A stretch of 64,000 bases of DNA, taken from the NCBI GenBank assembly GCA_024225275.1, contig JAAEMS010000279.1, positions 35,355-99,354 of the forward strand. The letters are read 5' to 3'. Each line of letters begins with the position of its first letter. The stretch's first letter is position 1. Below are positions 34,462-43,077 of this stretch, in pieces. The translations under genes and the position numbers were made by a program. The notes beneath the pieces were generated by a model, which searched no databases, had not been told where the DNA came from, and was given only the letters and a program-made list of their open reading frames with translations. The stretch is from Actinomycetes bacterium. Lineage in GTDB: Bacteria > Actinomycetota > Acidimicrobiia > Acidimicrobiales > JAAEMS01.

Positions 34462-35334
34462 TCAGAACCGGTCCATGATCGTGGAGCGGAAGCCCTCGAT
34501 CTTGGCTTTGGCGGCCCCCACGTCGGTGAGTAGGTCCGGGAGCATGAGGGGGCACATGATCCGCTCGGCTCCCAGTTCGGCGAAGCGTTCCGCCTCAGCC
34601 ATTCCGAAGGCGCTGCCGGCGGTGATCTCAACGGAGGACGGGTCGCGACCGACCTCCTCAGCCGCCCGGTTGAGCTCAGCCAGCAGGGGAGGGAGGGTGT
34701 CGGGGGTGGCCCGGGCCGGGAAGAACCCGTCCCCCAGGCGACCGGCCCGCCGGGCGGCCGCGGGTGAATGACCACCGATGTGGATGGGCACGCCGTTGGG
34801 CTGGGCCGGCTTCGGGAACATGAGGGCCCGATCGAGACTGGTGAATTGACCGTCGAACGAGGCCTCGTCGTCGCGCCAGAGAACGCGCAGGACCTCGATG
34901 GCTTCGTCGGTGCGGGCGGCCCTCTCACCGAAGGGCACACCGATGGCCTCGAACTCCTCCCTCAACCACCCGACCCCGACACCGAACAGGACCCGGCCGT
35001 CGGACATGGCGTCGAGGGTGGCCAGCTCCTTGGCCAGGACCACCGGGTTGCGCTGGGGCAGTATCACGATGGCCGTGCCCAGCTTGATGCGCTCGGTGGC
35101 CCCCGCCACCACCCCCATCCACATGAGGGGGTCGGGGTAGTCGAGGGTCTCCGGCCAACCGAAGCGACCATCGTCGGAGTACGGGTAGGCCGACTGGTAG
35201 CCGGCCGGGATCACTACGTGCTCGATGGTCCAGATCGACTCGAACCCGGCCTCCTCGGCGAACCGGGTGATCTCGAGCGAGGGAACCCGCCCGCTGAGGG
35301 GTCCGATGTTGGCGTAGCGCAGCCCGAAGTGCAT
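34462..35334 (-). CDS. LLM-class (F420-type) oxidoreductase
   Basis: A 290-residue bacterial luciferase-like TIM-barrel protein. The pattern of N-terminal FGLRYANIGPL, IWTIEHVVIP, LGTAIVILPQRNPVVLAKELATLD and GVGVGWLREEFEA is typical of actinobacterial F420-dependent members. Substrate unknown. ATG at 35334 lies 6 nt after a TACGTT box (35341-35346), so a leaderless start is likely, and upstream in-frame codons lack homology. It is divergent from the amidase at 35391, within 56 bp. Confidence 0.88.
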   Translation of the reverse strand: MHFGLRYANIGPLSGRVPSLEITRFAEEAGFESIWTIEHVVIPAGYQSAYPYSDDGRFGWPETLDYPDPLMWMGVVAGATERIKLGTAIVILPQRNPVVLAKELATLDAMSDGRVLFGVGVGWLREEFEAIGVPFGERAARTDEAIEVLRVLWRDDEASFDGQFTSLDRALMFPKPAQPNGVPIHIGGHSPAAARRAGRLGDGFFPARATPDTLPPLLAELNRAAEEVGRDPSSVEITAGSAFGMAEAERFAELGAERIMCPLMLPDLLTDVGAAKAKIEGFRSTIMDRF

Positions 35335-35390
35335 GGCAGGAACGTAGCCAATAGGTTCGGGCCGCACAGCTGAACTTGGGGGTACCAGCC

Positions 35391-36830
35391 ATGGCCGACG
35401 AGTGGGCCTATCGGACGACCATCGAGACGGCCTCGGCCATCGCACGCGGAGAGGTATCCAGCCGCGAACTGCTCGACGCCGCCCTCGACCGGGTGAGTCG
35501 ACTCGATGGGCCGGTCAACGCGGTCGTCGCCCTCGACGCCGACCGAGCCCGAGCCGCGGCCGAGGAAGCGGACGCCGCGGTGGCCCGAGGTGATGGGTTG
35601 GGTCCCCTCCACGGGGTACCCATCACCGTCAAGGACTCGTTCCAGACCGAAGGCCTGGTCACCACATCGGGCGCACCCGAGTTGGCCGACTTCGTTCCAA
35701 AGGTCGATGCCGACCCCGTGGCTCGGTACAAGCAAGCCGGCGCCATCGTCTTCGCCAAGACCAATGCCCCCATCTGGGCCGGTGATGCCCAGTCGTACAA
35801 CGACGTCTACGGCACCACCGGTAACCCCTACGACATCGAACGCACGCCCGGCGGCTCCTCCGGAGGGTCCGGGGCCTCCCTGGCGGCCGGGTACACCCCA
35901 CTCGAGGTTGGCTCCGACATCGGCGGCTCGATCCGCATCCCGTCCCACTGGAGCGGGGTCTGCGGGCACAAGCCCAGCTACGGCATCGTGTCGGCCCGAG
36001 GCCAGATCCCCGGCATGCCCGGCACCCTCTCGCAGGCCGACATAGCGGTGGCCGGACCCATGGCCCGCGATGTCGAAGATCTCGAGCTGGCCCTGGGGCT
36101 GCTGGCCGGACCTGATAGCTGGAACGACATCGCCTACTCGCTGGACCTTCCCCCGGCCCGCCACGCCGACATCGCCGAGTTCCGGGTCGCGGTCTGGCTC
36201 GACGAGGAGAGCTGTCCGATCTCGACCGACTACCGAGACCGTCTCCTCGGGGCGGCAGCCGCCCTCGAACAGGCGGGCGCCACCGTGGACTACGAGGCCC
36301 GGCCCGCGTTCACGTTCGACAAGGGCGTCGACACCTTCATGCACCTTCTGTCGGCGGCCGAAGCCGGCACCTGGACCTTGGCCCAGCTCGAGGAGATCGC
36401 GGCAAACGACGAGCCGCCCCAGGGTGAGCTCGGCATCTGGCACGCCGCCATGCGGCACCGGGAGTGGCTGGGGTGGAACGAGCGCCGGCTCCAGCAGCGC
36501 AACAAGTGGCGCGACTTCTTCACCGGGTTCGATGTGGTGCTTCTCCCGGTGACGCCGGTACCGGCCATTCCCCACGACCATTCGGTGCCGTTCACGGCAC
36601 GAACCATCGAGGTCGACGGGGCCGAGCGCCCTTACGCCGACATCTTCAAGTGGATGGGGCTGACCGGTGTGTCGTGGCTACCGGCCACTGTCGTTCCGGT
36701 CGGCCAGGTGGACGGGCTCCCGGTAGGAATCCAGATTGCCGGACCGTTCCTCGAAGACCGAACCACGCTGGCTGTCGGCCGCTTCCTGGAGGACGCGCTG
36801 GGTGGGTTCCGGCGACCCGAAGGGTTCTGA
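35391..36830 (+). CDS. Amidase signature family enzyme (first of three)
   Basis: A 479-residue amidase. The Ser-cisSer-Lys triad is visible: Lys in GVPITVKDS, cis-Ser in TPGGSSGGSG and the nucleophile in GSDIGGSIRIP. The family hydrolyses amides in many compounds; the substrate here is unknown. ATG at 35391 is chosen because GGGGG lies 8 nt upstream; a TTG five codons earlier is less likely. It is one of three amidases within 7 kb, two of which are on the opposite strand. The three are clearly diverged, so this is not a recent duplication. Confidence 0.9.
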   Translation: MADEWAYRTTIETASAIARGEVSSRELLDAALDRVSRLDGPVNAVVALDADRARAAAEEADAAVARGDGLGPLHGVPITVKDSFQTEGLVTTSGAPELADFVPKVDADPVARYKQAGAIVFAKTNAPIWAGDAQSYNDVYGTTGNPYDIERTPGGSSGGSGASLAAGYTPLEVGSDIGGSIRIPSHWSGVCGHKPSYGIVSARGQIPGMPGTLSQADIAVAGPMARDVEDLELALGLLAGPDSWNDIAYSLDLPPARHADIAEFRVAVWLDEESCPISTDYRDRLLGAAAALEQAGATVDYEARPAFTFDKGVDTFMHLLSAAEAGTWTLAQLEEIAANDEPPQGELGIWHAAMRHREWLGWNERRLQQRNKWRDFFTGFDVVLLPVTPVPAIPHDHSVPFTARTIEVDGAERPYADIFKWMGLTGVSWLPATVVPVGQVDGLPVGIQIAGPFLEDRTTLAVGRFLEDALGGFRRPEGF

Positions 36831-36842
36831 GACGGGCTCGGA

Positions 36843-36871
36843 TTGACAGTATGCCTCTTTGCATACAGACT
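36843..36871 (+). promoter_or_regulatory. Promoter-like site with palindrome in the spacer
   Basis: A perfect -35 hexamer TTGACA (36843-36848) is followed by GTATGC (36849-36854), a 6-nt gap and GCATAC (36861-36866), an exact inverted repeat, and then a poor -10 (CAGACT at 36866-36871, 17-nt spacing). The palindrome fills the promoter spacer, the usual place for a repressor operator. No intact gene follows; only the nitroreductase remnant at 37063. Confidence 0.5.
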
Positions 36872-36999
36872 CGGGCCAGTAGTCGGCGCGCAGTGCGGGA
36901 TATGTCGACTCGGGCGGATCTCTTGATCAGTTTCGCGATGCGCTCGTATGTTCTGGGAGTCGGCGCGGGTCACCACCACCCAACCCGAAACCCGGAGAA

Positions 37000-37013
37000 C
37001 CATGCTTGCATGG
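37000..37013. repeat. 14-bp palindrome CCATGC-tt-GCATGG
   Basis: An exact inverted repeat with 6-bp arms in the non-coding stretch 36831-37062, between the orphan promoter and the terminator-like hairpin. Its inner TGC/GCA is shared with the upstream GTATGC palindrome. No function assigned. Confidence 0.4.
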
Positions 37014-37021
37014 CTCGGTTG

Positions 37022-37062
37022 GGCCGGGATCCACCGCCTGGGATCCCGGCCTGATCCTTTTT
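37022..37062 (+). terminator. Intrinsic terminator-like hairpin
   Basis: An 11-bp perfect GC-rich stem, GGCCGGGATCC (37022-37032) and GGATCCCGGCC (37041-37051) with an 8-nt loop, is followed 6 nt later by TTTTT (37058-37062). It lies about 190 bp after the amidase gene and just before the nitroreductase remnant. The gap between stem and T-tract makes it imperfect. It could end amidase transcription. Confidence 0.5.
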
Positions 37063-37369
37063 CGGCCACGATGATGGCCATCTCCGACAAGAACCTCGAT
37101 CGTGCCTCGATGGTGGGTGGTGGCTCGGTCAACACCGCGGTGCAGAACGCCCTGCTTGCCTGTCGGGCCGACGGGCTGGGCTGCGCCCTCACCACTCTCC
37201 ACTGCATTCGCGAGCCCGAGGTCAAGGCGGTGCTCGACATCCCCACGAATGGGCCACATTGGCACTCATCCCCATCGCCTACCCGGCGGGCAAGGGCCAC
37301 GGCCCCATCACCCGCCAGCCCCCGTCCGCCTTGGCCTTCGACGACACCTTCGGAACACCCTGGGGGTAG
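37063..37369 (+). pseudogene. Nitroreductase-family remnant, truncated and frameshifted
   Basis: Only the C-terminal 100 or so residues of a nitroreductase remain. One frame reads RASMVGGGSVNTAVQNALLA and LGCALTTLHCIREPEVKAVL up to about 37247; a one-base loss then shifts to the frame that reads WATLALIPIAYPAGKG and ends GTPWG with TAG at 37367-37369. The N-terminal FMN-binding half is absent; the hairpin at 37022-37062 directly precedes the remnant. The remaining sequence is close to the normal pattern, so the damage looks fairly recent. Confidence 0.75.
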
Positions 37370-37387
37370 ATCGACGATTCTGGGGAT

Positions 37388-38746
37388 TCAGCCCCAGGAG
37401 TTGGCGAGGACGGCTTCGGTGGTGCGGGCCAGGCTGAACAGGTTGGGGTCGTCCATGGGGCGACCCATGAGCATGATCCCCACGGGAGGCTCCCCGGGAG
37501 GGGTGGCGGGCACGCTGATCGAGCACGAGTCGAGGAAGTTGCCCACCGAGGTGTTGCGCAGGCACAACAGGTTGGTGCGGCTGTAGTAGGCCGGGTCACC
37601 GTCGTCGAACGACGCCATCGTGGGCGGCACGATGGCCACCGTGGGCAGCACGAAGGCATCGAACCCGCGGAGTCGCGATGAGGCGGCCCCGATCAACCGT
37701 TGCCGGGCCAGGAGCACATCGATGTAGTCGGCAGCCGAGACATCGACGCCAGGCTCGATCCGGATACGCACCCTCTGGTCGTACTGGTTTGCCCTGCTGG
37801 CCAGGAGCTCGCGGTGCCAGTGGTAGGCCTCGGCGGTGGCCAGCCCGCCCTTGGCGTTGATGGTGGGGAGCTCGTCGAGCTCAGGGAAGTCGACCTCGAC
37901 GACCTCGACCCCGGCGGCCCGCAGAGCAGCCAGCCCCGCCTCGTAGGCCCCAGCCACGGTGTCGTCGAGGTCGCTCAGGACATAGTCCTGGATGGCGGCC
38001 AGCCTCATGCGATCGGGCGGGCGGGCGGCCGGCACGTCGGTGCCCGGGCCCCCGGCGAAGATGTCGTCGACTATGGCGCAACACTCGACGGTTCGGGCCA
38101 GGGGGCCAGCCGAGTCGAGCGAGAACGAAAGGGGCACGATGCCGTCGAGAGGGATGCGCCGGGCCGTCGGCTTGTAGCCGACGATGCCGCAGAAGGCGGC
38201 GGGGACCCGACACGAGCCTCCGGTGTCGGTGCCCAGGCCGGCGGCGGCCATACCGTCGGCCACCGCCACAGCCGTGCCCGACGACGAGCCGCCGGGAATG
38301 TGGCCGACCTCTCGTCCCCACGGGCTACGGGGCGTGTCGTAGTGGCTGTTGAGCCCCAGCCCCGAGAAGGCGAACTCGGTCATGTTGGTGCGGCCCAGCA
38401 CCACCATTCCCGCGGCGCGCAGCCGGGCGGCCACGGGGGCGTCGGCGGCCGCCGGCGGACGGTCGCCCAGGACGGTGGAGCCGGCGGTGGACACTTCGCC
38501 CTCGATGTCGCACAGGTCCTTCACCGCCACCGGAATACCCGCGTAGGGGCCCGGGGCGGTGCCGGCCGCCCTCATCGCATCGACGGCGTCGGCAGTGGCG
38601 CGTGCCCGGTCAGCGGCCACGGTCAGGAAGGCTCGTTCCCCCTCACCGGCGGGATCGGCGATGCGGTCGAGGCATTCGTCGACCAGGGTTCGGGACCTGA
38701 CCGCCCCCGATGCAAGATCGATGGCGAGCCGGACGATGGGCTTCAT
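37388..38746 (-). CDS. Amidase signature family enzyme (second of three)
   Basis: A 452-residue amidase. Lys is in GIPVAVKDL, cis-Ser in IPGGSSSGTA and the catalytic Ser in GLGTDTGGSCRVPA. The GTDTGGSCRVPAAF form, with Cys after the Ser, resembles AtzF-like and allophanate-type amidases, but the substrate is open. The LLM oxidoreductase gene lies 46 nt upstream on the same strand, so they may be co-transcribed. Confidence 0.88.
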   Translation of the reverse strand: MKPIVRLAIDLASGAVRSRTLVDECLDRIADPAGEGERAFLTVAADRARATADAVDAMRAAGTAPGPYAGIPVAVKDLCDIEGEVSTAGSTVLGDRPPAAADAPVAARLRAAGMVVLGRTNMTEFAFSGLGLNSHYDTPRSPWGREVGHIPGGSSSGTAVAVADGMAAAGLGTDTGGSCRVPAAFCGIVGYKPTARRIPLDGIVPLSFSLDSAGPLARTVECCAIVDDIFAGGPGTDVPAARPPDRMRLAAIQDYVLSDLDDTVAGAYEAGLAALRAAGVEVVEVDFPELDELPTINAKGGLATAEAYHWHRELLASRANQYDQRVRIRIEPGVDVSAADYIDVLLARQRLIGAASSRLRGFDAFVLPTVAIVPPTMASFDDGDPAYYSRTNLLCLRNTSVGNFLDSCSISVPATPPGEPPVGIMLMGRPMDDPNLFSLARTTEAVLANSWG

Positions 38747-38792
38747 GGATTGTTCCTTCGGGTTGGGTCAGGCCACCAGCCAGCCACCCCGC

Positions 38793-39668
38793 CTAGATCA
38801 GGGCCGAGGCCAGCTCGCCCCAGGCCGAGGTGGGGATGTCGGTACCCGACTGGAGCACCTGGACACACACGTGTGAGGCGCCGGCGTCCTGGTGGGCCTT
38901 GACCCGGCTGGCGATGGTGTCGATGTCACCCCAGACGACGATGGCATCGACCACCCGGTCAGAGGCATTGGTGACCTCGTCCTCGGTGTAGCCCATGCGG
39001 ATGAGGTTGTTGGCGTAGTTGGGCAGCCCCAGGTAGACGGCCATGTTCTTGCGGGCGATCTCGCGAGCCTTGGTGGGATCAGTCTCGAGCACGACCATCT
39101 GCTCGGTGGCCACCATCTTGTCGGGGCCCACCAGCTCGCGGGCAATGGTGGTGTGCTCGACCGGCACGAAGTAGGGGTGGGCACCGTCGGCCATTTCGGC
39201 CGACAGGGCCAGCATCTTGGGACCCAGGGCGGCCAGCACCCGACTGGGCGGCTCGGGGGGTGGGGGGCCCTTGTACATCGACTTGTCCATGCGGTCGAGG
39301 TACTCACGCATCTTGGTGAGCGGCTTCGAGTAGTCGTGCTTGCGGACCCATTCGGTGATGGTGTGATGGCTGACACCGAGGCCCAGGAGGAAGCGGCCGT
39401 CGTAGGCCTCGTTGAGGGTGAGAGAGGCATTGGCTGTGGTCATGGGGTCGCGGGCCCAGATGCTGGCGATACCGGTGGCGACCTTCAGGTTCGGGGTGGC
39501 CCCCAGAATCATTCCGGCGGCCACGAACGGGTCACGCGACACCGTTTCGGGGATCCACAGGCAAGGCCAACCCTGAGCGTCGAGTTCGGCCACCGCTTCC
39601 CGAACCCGTCCCGCCGGATGCCCATCGAGAGCCCCGGACCAGATGCCTACCGTGCCGATGTCGATCAT
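38793..39668 (-). CDS. LLM-class (F420-type) oxidoreductase, TIGR03620-like
   Basis: A 291-residue luciferase-like protein. It begins IDIGTVGIWSGALDGHP, then WPCLWIPETVSRDPF, ATGIASIWARDP and LLGLGVSHHTITEW, the form seen in probable F420-dependent oxidoreductases of actinobacteria. ATG at 39668 is preceded at 7 nt by TAGCTT (39676-39681), so it is probably leaderless; longer upstream reading lacks homology. It heads a likely two-gene unit with the amidase. Substrate unknown. Confidence 0.86.
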   Translation of the reverse strand: MIDIGTVGIWSGALDGHPAGRVREAVAELDAQGWPCLWIPETVSRDPFVAAGMILGATPNLKVATGIASIWARDPMTTANASLTLNEAYDGRFLLGLGVSHHTITEWVRKHDYSKPLTKMREYLDRMDKSMYKGPPPPEPPSRVLAALGPKMLALSAEMADGAHPYFVPVEHTTIARELVGPDKMVATEQMVVLETDPTKAREIARKNMAVYLGLPNYANNLIRMGYTEDEVTNASDRVVDAIVVWGDIDTIASRVKAHQDAGASHVCVQVLQSGTDIPTSAWGELASALI

Positions 39669-39890
39669 GGTCGGGAAGCTAGTGGATGACGGAGACTGGC
39701 ACCCGTACCGCTCGAGTCGATCTTCCATGTGAACGTCAATTGCTCGGATTCCGAGCTCCACCCACCCCGGGGCAACTACCGGGGCACCACGGGCGGCGAG
39801 GGGATCATTCGCCTCTGAAGTCGAGATCGGGCCGGGCGATGTCGGTGATCTCCCGGGAGGCCACCCGGAGCTCGTGGGGCGTGGGCCGGC

Positions 39891-40605
39891 CTACAGGACG
39901 GCGATCGGGTTGACCGGTGAGCCGGTACCACCGTGCACCCTCAAGGGGGCGACGGCCAGCTGGAAGCTCCACTTCTGGTGGCGGGCGCAGGCTTCGGCCA
40001 GTCGGTCGAGCCGGAGGTTGTCGAGGAGATGAACGCCCATGGCCACCAGCACACACTGGTGAATGGGCATGGCCCAGCCGGGCGGGTGTTGCCCAGGCAG
40101 CACGTCGCTGACCCCGTCGCAGCCGAGGGATGTCGAGCAGAACCCCCCGCCCCACGATGCCGTCGCCACCGGCCATGATGCTGCCCTTGCTCGCACCGGT
40201 GCTCTTGACCTCGGATGCCGGGAATCCGTTGTACATCTGCTGGTCGACGAAGACGTGGCACAAGGCATCGATGTGGGAGGTGGCCATGCCGTGGAAGGCA
40301 ACCCCGACGAAGTCGCCGGTGGACTCCATGTCGAGACCAGGGATCACACAGTCGTCGCCGCCCCTGGTCATCATGTGGAGGGCGGGACGGGGATTGTCCG
40401 CCGCCGGATCTACCGGCAGCTCGCGGGCACAGCTGACGGTCTCGCCCACCGTGACCTCGGCCGCCGCGGCCCGCCGGATCTCGTCGGTGATGAAGTTGAG
40501 GGCGCCCGCTTCGTCGTCGGGGCCCCAACGGCCCCAGTTCTTCACCGACTCGAAGATCTCGCGGACCCGCTCGGCACTGACCCAGGGCTCGACGGCGACA
40601 CTCAT
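39891..40605 (-). pseudogene. Cyclase/kynurenine formamidase-like gene with internal deletion and frameshift
   Basis: The first 150 codons from ATG 40605 are intact: WGRWGPDDEAGALNFIT, then the metal site GMATSHIDALCHVF and GIVGRGVLLDIPRLR. Near 40115 the frame breaks. A different frame then gives GVSDVLPGQHPPGWAMPIHQ and on to GTGSPVNPIAVL with a stop at 39891-39893, which is the normal C-terminus. Compared with family members about 80-90 residues between VLPG and HPPG are missing. A TAGGGT box 7 nt before the ATG shows the promoter is still present. The product would be inactive. Confidence 0.78.
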
Positions 40606-40639
40606 GGCACGGACCCTAGCCAGTCCCATCTGAACGCGG

Positions 40640-42052
40640 TCAGGCGTGGATCGGGGGTCGGCGGCCACCCCAGGGCTGGGCCTGTTCGAGCTGAGCGGCC
40701 AGCTGGATGAGCAGGTCCTCGCGGCCGGGGGCAGCCACCAGCTGGACGCCGATGGGGAACCCGTCGGACGAGTGGTGAAGGGGCACCGAGATGGCGGGCT
40801 GACCCGTCACGTTGAACGGCCACGTATAGGGGATGAGCGACCGGATGCGGTCACCCGAGGTGGCCCGATCGTCGAACCATCCCAGGGGGGTCGCGGTGCG
40901 GGTGAGCGTTGGGGTGACCAGGATGTCGTGACCGGCGGCCCACCATTGGGCCATCCGCAGACCGAGGTTGTCCCACCATTCGCGGGCGTGGAGGTACTCG
41001 GTGGCCGAGAGCTTCCGGCCGTACTCGGCGAACCACCAGTTGGTGGATTCGACGTCGTTCTCGGTGAGGGGACGACCAATGATCTCGGCCAGATGATCGA
41101 AGTCGAGGGCGGTGGCAGCCGCCAACACCCGGCTGAAGTTGCGGTCGGGGTCGCCCTCGGCGAGAGCCGCAGGCTGGTCCACGTCGACCCGGTGCCCCAG
41201 CTGTTCGAGGAGCTGGCCGGTGGACGTGACCGCTTCGGCCACCTCGGCATCGATGGGGACACCGTCGAGCCCAGGTGTGAGTCCGACCCTCAGCGGCCCG
41301 GGGTCGGCACCGACCAGATCGAGGTAGGGCGACGCCGGTGCCGGCATGGCGTAGCGGTCCCCCAGCTCGGGACCGGCAGCGACGTCGAGGAGGGCGGCGG
41401 TGTCGCGGACCGAGCGGCTCACCACCAACTCGATGGCCGCTCCCGCCCACACCTCGCCCGCCGGCGCGGTGCTCACCCGCCCGCGCGACGGCTTCAGACC
41501 CACCAACCCGCACGCAGCGGCCGGGATGCGGATCGAGCCTCCACCGTCGCCCGCCGACGCCACCGGCACCAGACCTGCGGCCACCGACGCGGCTGAACCC
41601 CCGCTCGAACCGCCGGGTGAGTGCTCGGGATTCCACGGATTATGGGTGGGGCCGTAAGCCACCGGCTCGGTCGTGGGGAGGCTGCCGAGCTCGGGCGTAT
41701 TGGTCTTGCCCACGGTGACGAAGCCGGCGTCGACGATGCGCCGGGCGAATGACGTGGTGACGGTGGCGTGGTGGTCGAGCTCCTTCAGCCCCAGGTTGCC
41801 CATGTGGTACGGATCGCCGGCCCGCACGCCGGAGAGGTCCTTGAACAGGAACGGCACCCCCCGAAAAGGGCCGTCGGGGAGGTCACCGGCAGCCTCGGCC
41901 CGCGCCTGTTCGAACAGAGGAATGATCACCGCGTTGAGCTCGGGATTCACTCTCTCGATCCGGTCGATCGCGCCATCCACCATTTCGGTGGGCGAAACCT
42001 CGCCACTCCGTATGGCCTCGGCCGCCCCAGTTGCGTCAACGAACTCGGTCAA
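40640..42052 (-). CDS. Amidase signature family enzyme (third of three), TTG start
   Basis: A 470-residue amidase with Lys in GVPFLFKDL, cis-Ser in SPGGSSGGSAA and Ser in SAGDGGGSIRIPA. The GDGGGSIRIPA block is typical of 6-aminohexanoate-cyclic-dimer hydrolase and related actinobacterial amidases. TTG at 42050-42052 is taken as the start because AGAGGAG lies 5 nt upstream; no ATG or GTG fits better. The cyclase pseudogene follows 34 nt downstream on the same strand, so an amide-degrading unit may have existed. Confidence 0.87.
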   Translation of the reverse strand: MTEFVDATGAAEAIRSGEVSPTEMVDGAIDRIERVNPELNAVIIPLFEQARAEAAGDLPDGPFRGVPFLFKDLSGVRAGDPYHMGNLGLKELDHHATVTTSFARRIVDAGFVTVGKTNTPELGSLPTTEPVAYGPTHNPWNPEHSPGGSSGGSAASVAAGLVPVASAGDGGGSIRIPAAACGLVGLKPSRGRVSTAPAGEVWAGAAIELVVSRSVRDTAALLDVAAGPELGDRYAMPAPASPYLDLVGADPGPLRVGLTPGLDGVPIDAEVAEAVTSTGQLLEQLGHRVDVDQPAALAEGDPDRNFSRVLAAATALDFDHLAEIIGRPLTENDVESTNWWFAEYGRKLSATEYLHAREWWDNLGLRMAQWWAAGHDILVTPTLTRTATPLGWFDDRATSGDRIRSLIPYTWPFNVTGQPAISVPLHHSSDGFPIGVQLVAAPGREDLLIQLAAQLEQAQPWGGRRPPIHA

Positions 42053-42132
42053 GACGACTCCTCTCGATGAGTGTTGCCCCGGAAGCTATCCTGACGGGGA
42101 ACTAGCGTGCTCCAAAACCCACGAGGAGAGCC

Positions 42133-42720
42133 ATGACCTACCCCACGACATACGACGTCGAGACCCCGGAGAAGATGGCCAACTGGAGACCATTGGTCCA
42201 ATGGTTCCTGGCCATCCCCCACCTGATCATCGTCAATGTGCTCGAGAACGTGGCCGGAGTGGTGGCCTTCATCTCATGGTTCGTGATCCTCTTCACCGGG
42301 AAGCTGCCCGAAGGACTGGCCAACCTCCAGATGATGTTCCTCCGGTACCAGGCCCGCACCGGCGCCTATGCCGGCTTCCTTCACGACCAGTACCCGCCCT
42401 TCGAGTTCTCGACCACGGCGGCCGAACCCGGAGGCAACCCGGTGGCGGTAACTTTCGAGCCGACCCTCGAGAACCGCAACCGACTCACGGTCGGGCTCCG
42501 CATCATCTGGGCCATCCCCATCATGCTGTTCATGATGGTCGTGGGGTTTGTCGCCTTCTTCGCCTGGATTGCCGCCTTCTTCGCCGTGCTGTTCACCGGC
42601 CGCTGGCCTGCCGGGCTCCTCGACTTCGTCGTGAAAGTCAACCGCCTGTCAATCCGGGTCGGCGCCTACCTGTTCCTGCTCACCGACGAATACCCGCCGT
42701 TCGAGCTCCCCACCGACTGA
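42133..42720 (+). CDS. DUF4389 membrane protein with internal duplication
   Basis: A 195-residue protein made of two similar halves. Each half has a hydrophobic helix pair and a motif of the type ILFTGKLPEGLANLQ / VLFTGRWPAGLLDFV, then a Tyr-rich end DQYPPFEFS / DEYPPFELP. This duplicated pattern is DUF4389. GAGGAG lies 5 nt before the ATG. Function unknown; it stands alone on the plus strand. Confidence 0.85.
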   Translation: MTYPTTYDVETPEKMANWRPLVQWFLAIPHLIIVNVLENVAGVVAFISWFVILFTGKLPEGLANLQMMFLRYQARTGAYAGFLHDQYPPFEFSTTAAEPGGNPVAVTFEPTLENRNRLTVGLRIIWAIPIMLFMMVVGFVAFFAWIAAFFAVLFTGRWPAGLLDFVVKVNRLSIRVGAYLFLLTDEYPPFELPTD

Positions 42721-42721
42721 G

Positions 42722-43077
42722 CCGGCCGTGCTCGACCCTGTTCGTCCCCCGCTCCACATCGACGACTCGGCCATAGCGTGGCGCCAGTTCCCCGGCTGGC
42801 GTTCGAGCGTCGCCCACCTCGACGTCGGCGCTGGTCGTGCCCATACCGACCCGGTGGTGTGGAAGTTCGTGTAGCGGAGACCCCTGGCGGGCCAGATTGT
42901 CGAGCACCGGCGTGTGAATCTCCGATCCGAAGCACCGGAAATCACCGAAGCCGTCGTCGTCGAACACCACGAACACCACCTTCAGCGTGCCGGGCGACGC
43001 CACCACCGGATCGGGCCACCAGGGCTCGGACTCGTGAATGGTGGAGCCGATCCTCCCCTCGAATTCCTCACATCGAC
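42722..43077 (-). pseudogene. Arylsulfatase N-terminal remnant
   Basis: A sulfatase start can be followed in two frames: GRIGSTIHESEPWWPDPVV and VVFVVFDDDGFGDFRCFGS carry the metal-binding DD pair, then GLRYTNFHTT is found in a second frame and VGMGTTSADVEVGD with GELAPRYGRVV back in the first. The CxPxR active-site segment that should follow FHTT is missing, and nothing remains beyond about 120 residues because the DUF4389 gene ends at 42720. There is no start codon in frame. It cannot make an active sulfatase. Confidence 0.75.

Noticed and set aside
36881..37060. tRNA or other structured RNA gene in the non-coding stretch
   Set aside because: I could not fold a cloverleaf or find a T-loop; only the simple hairpins reported remain. 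A small RNA is kept as a possibility in the findings.
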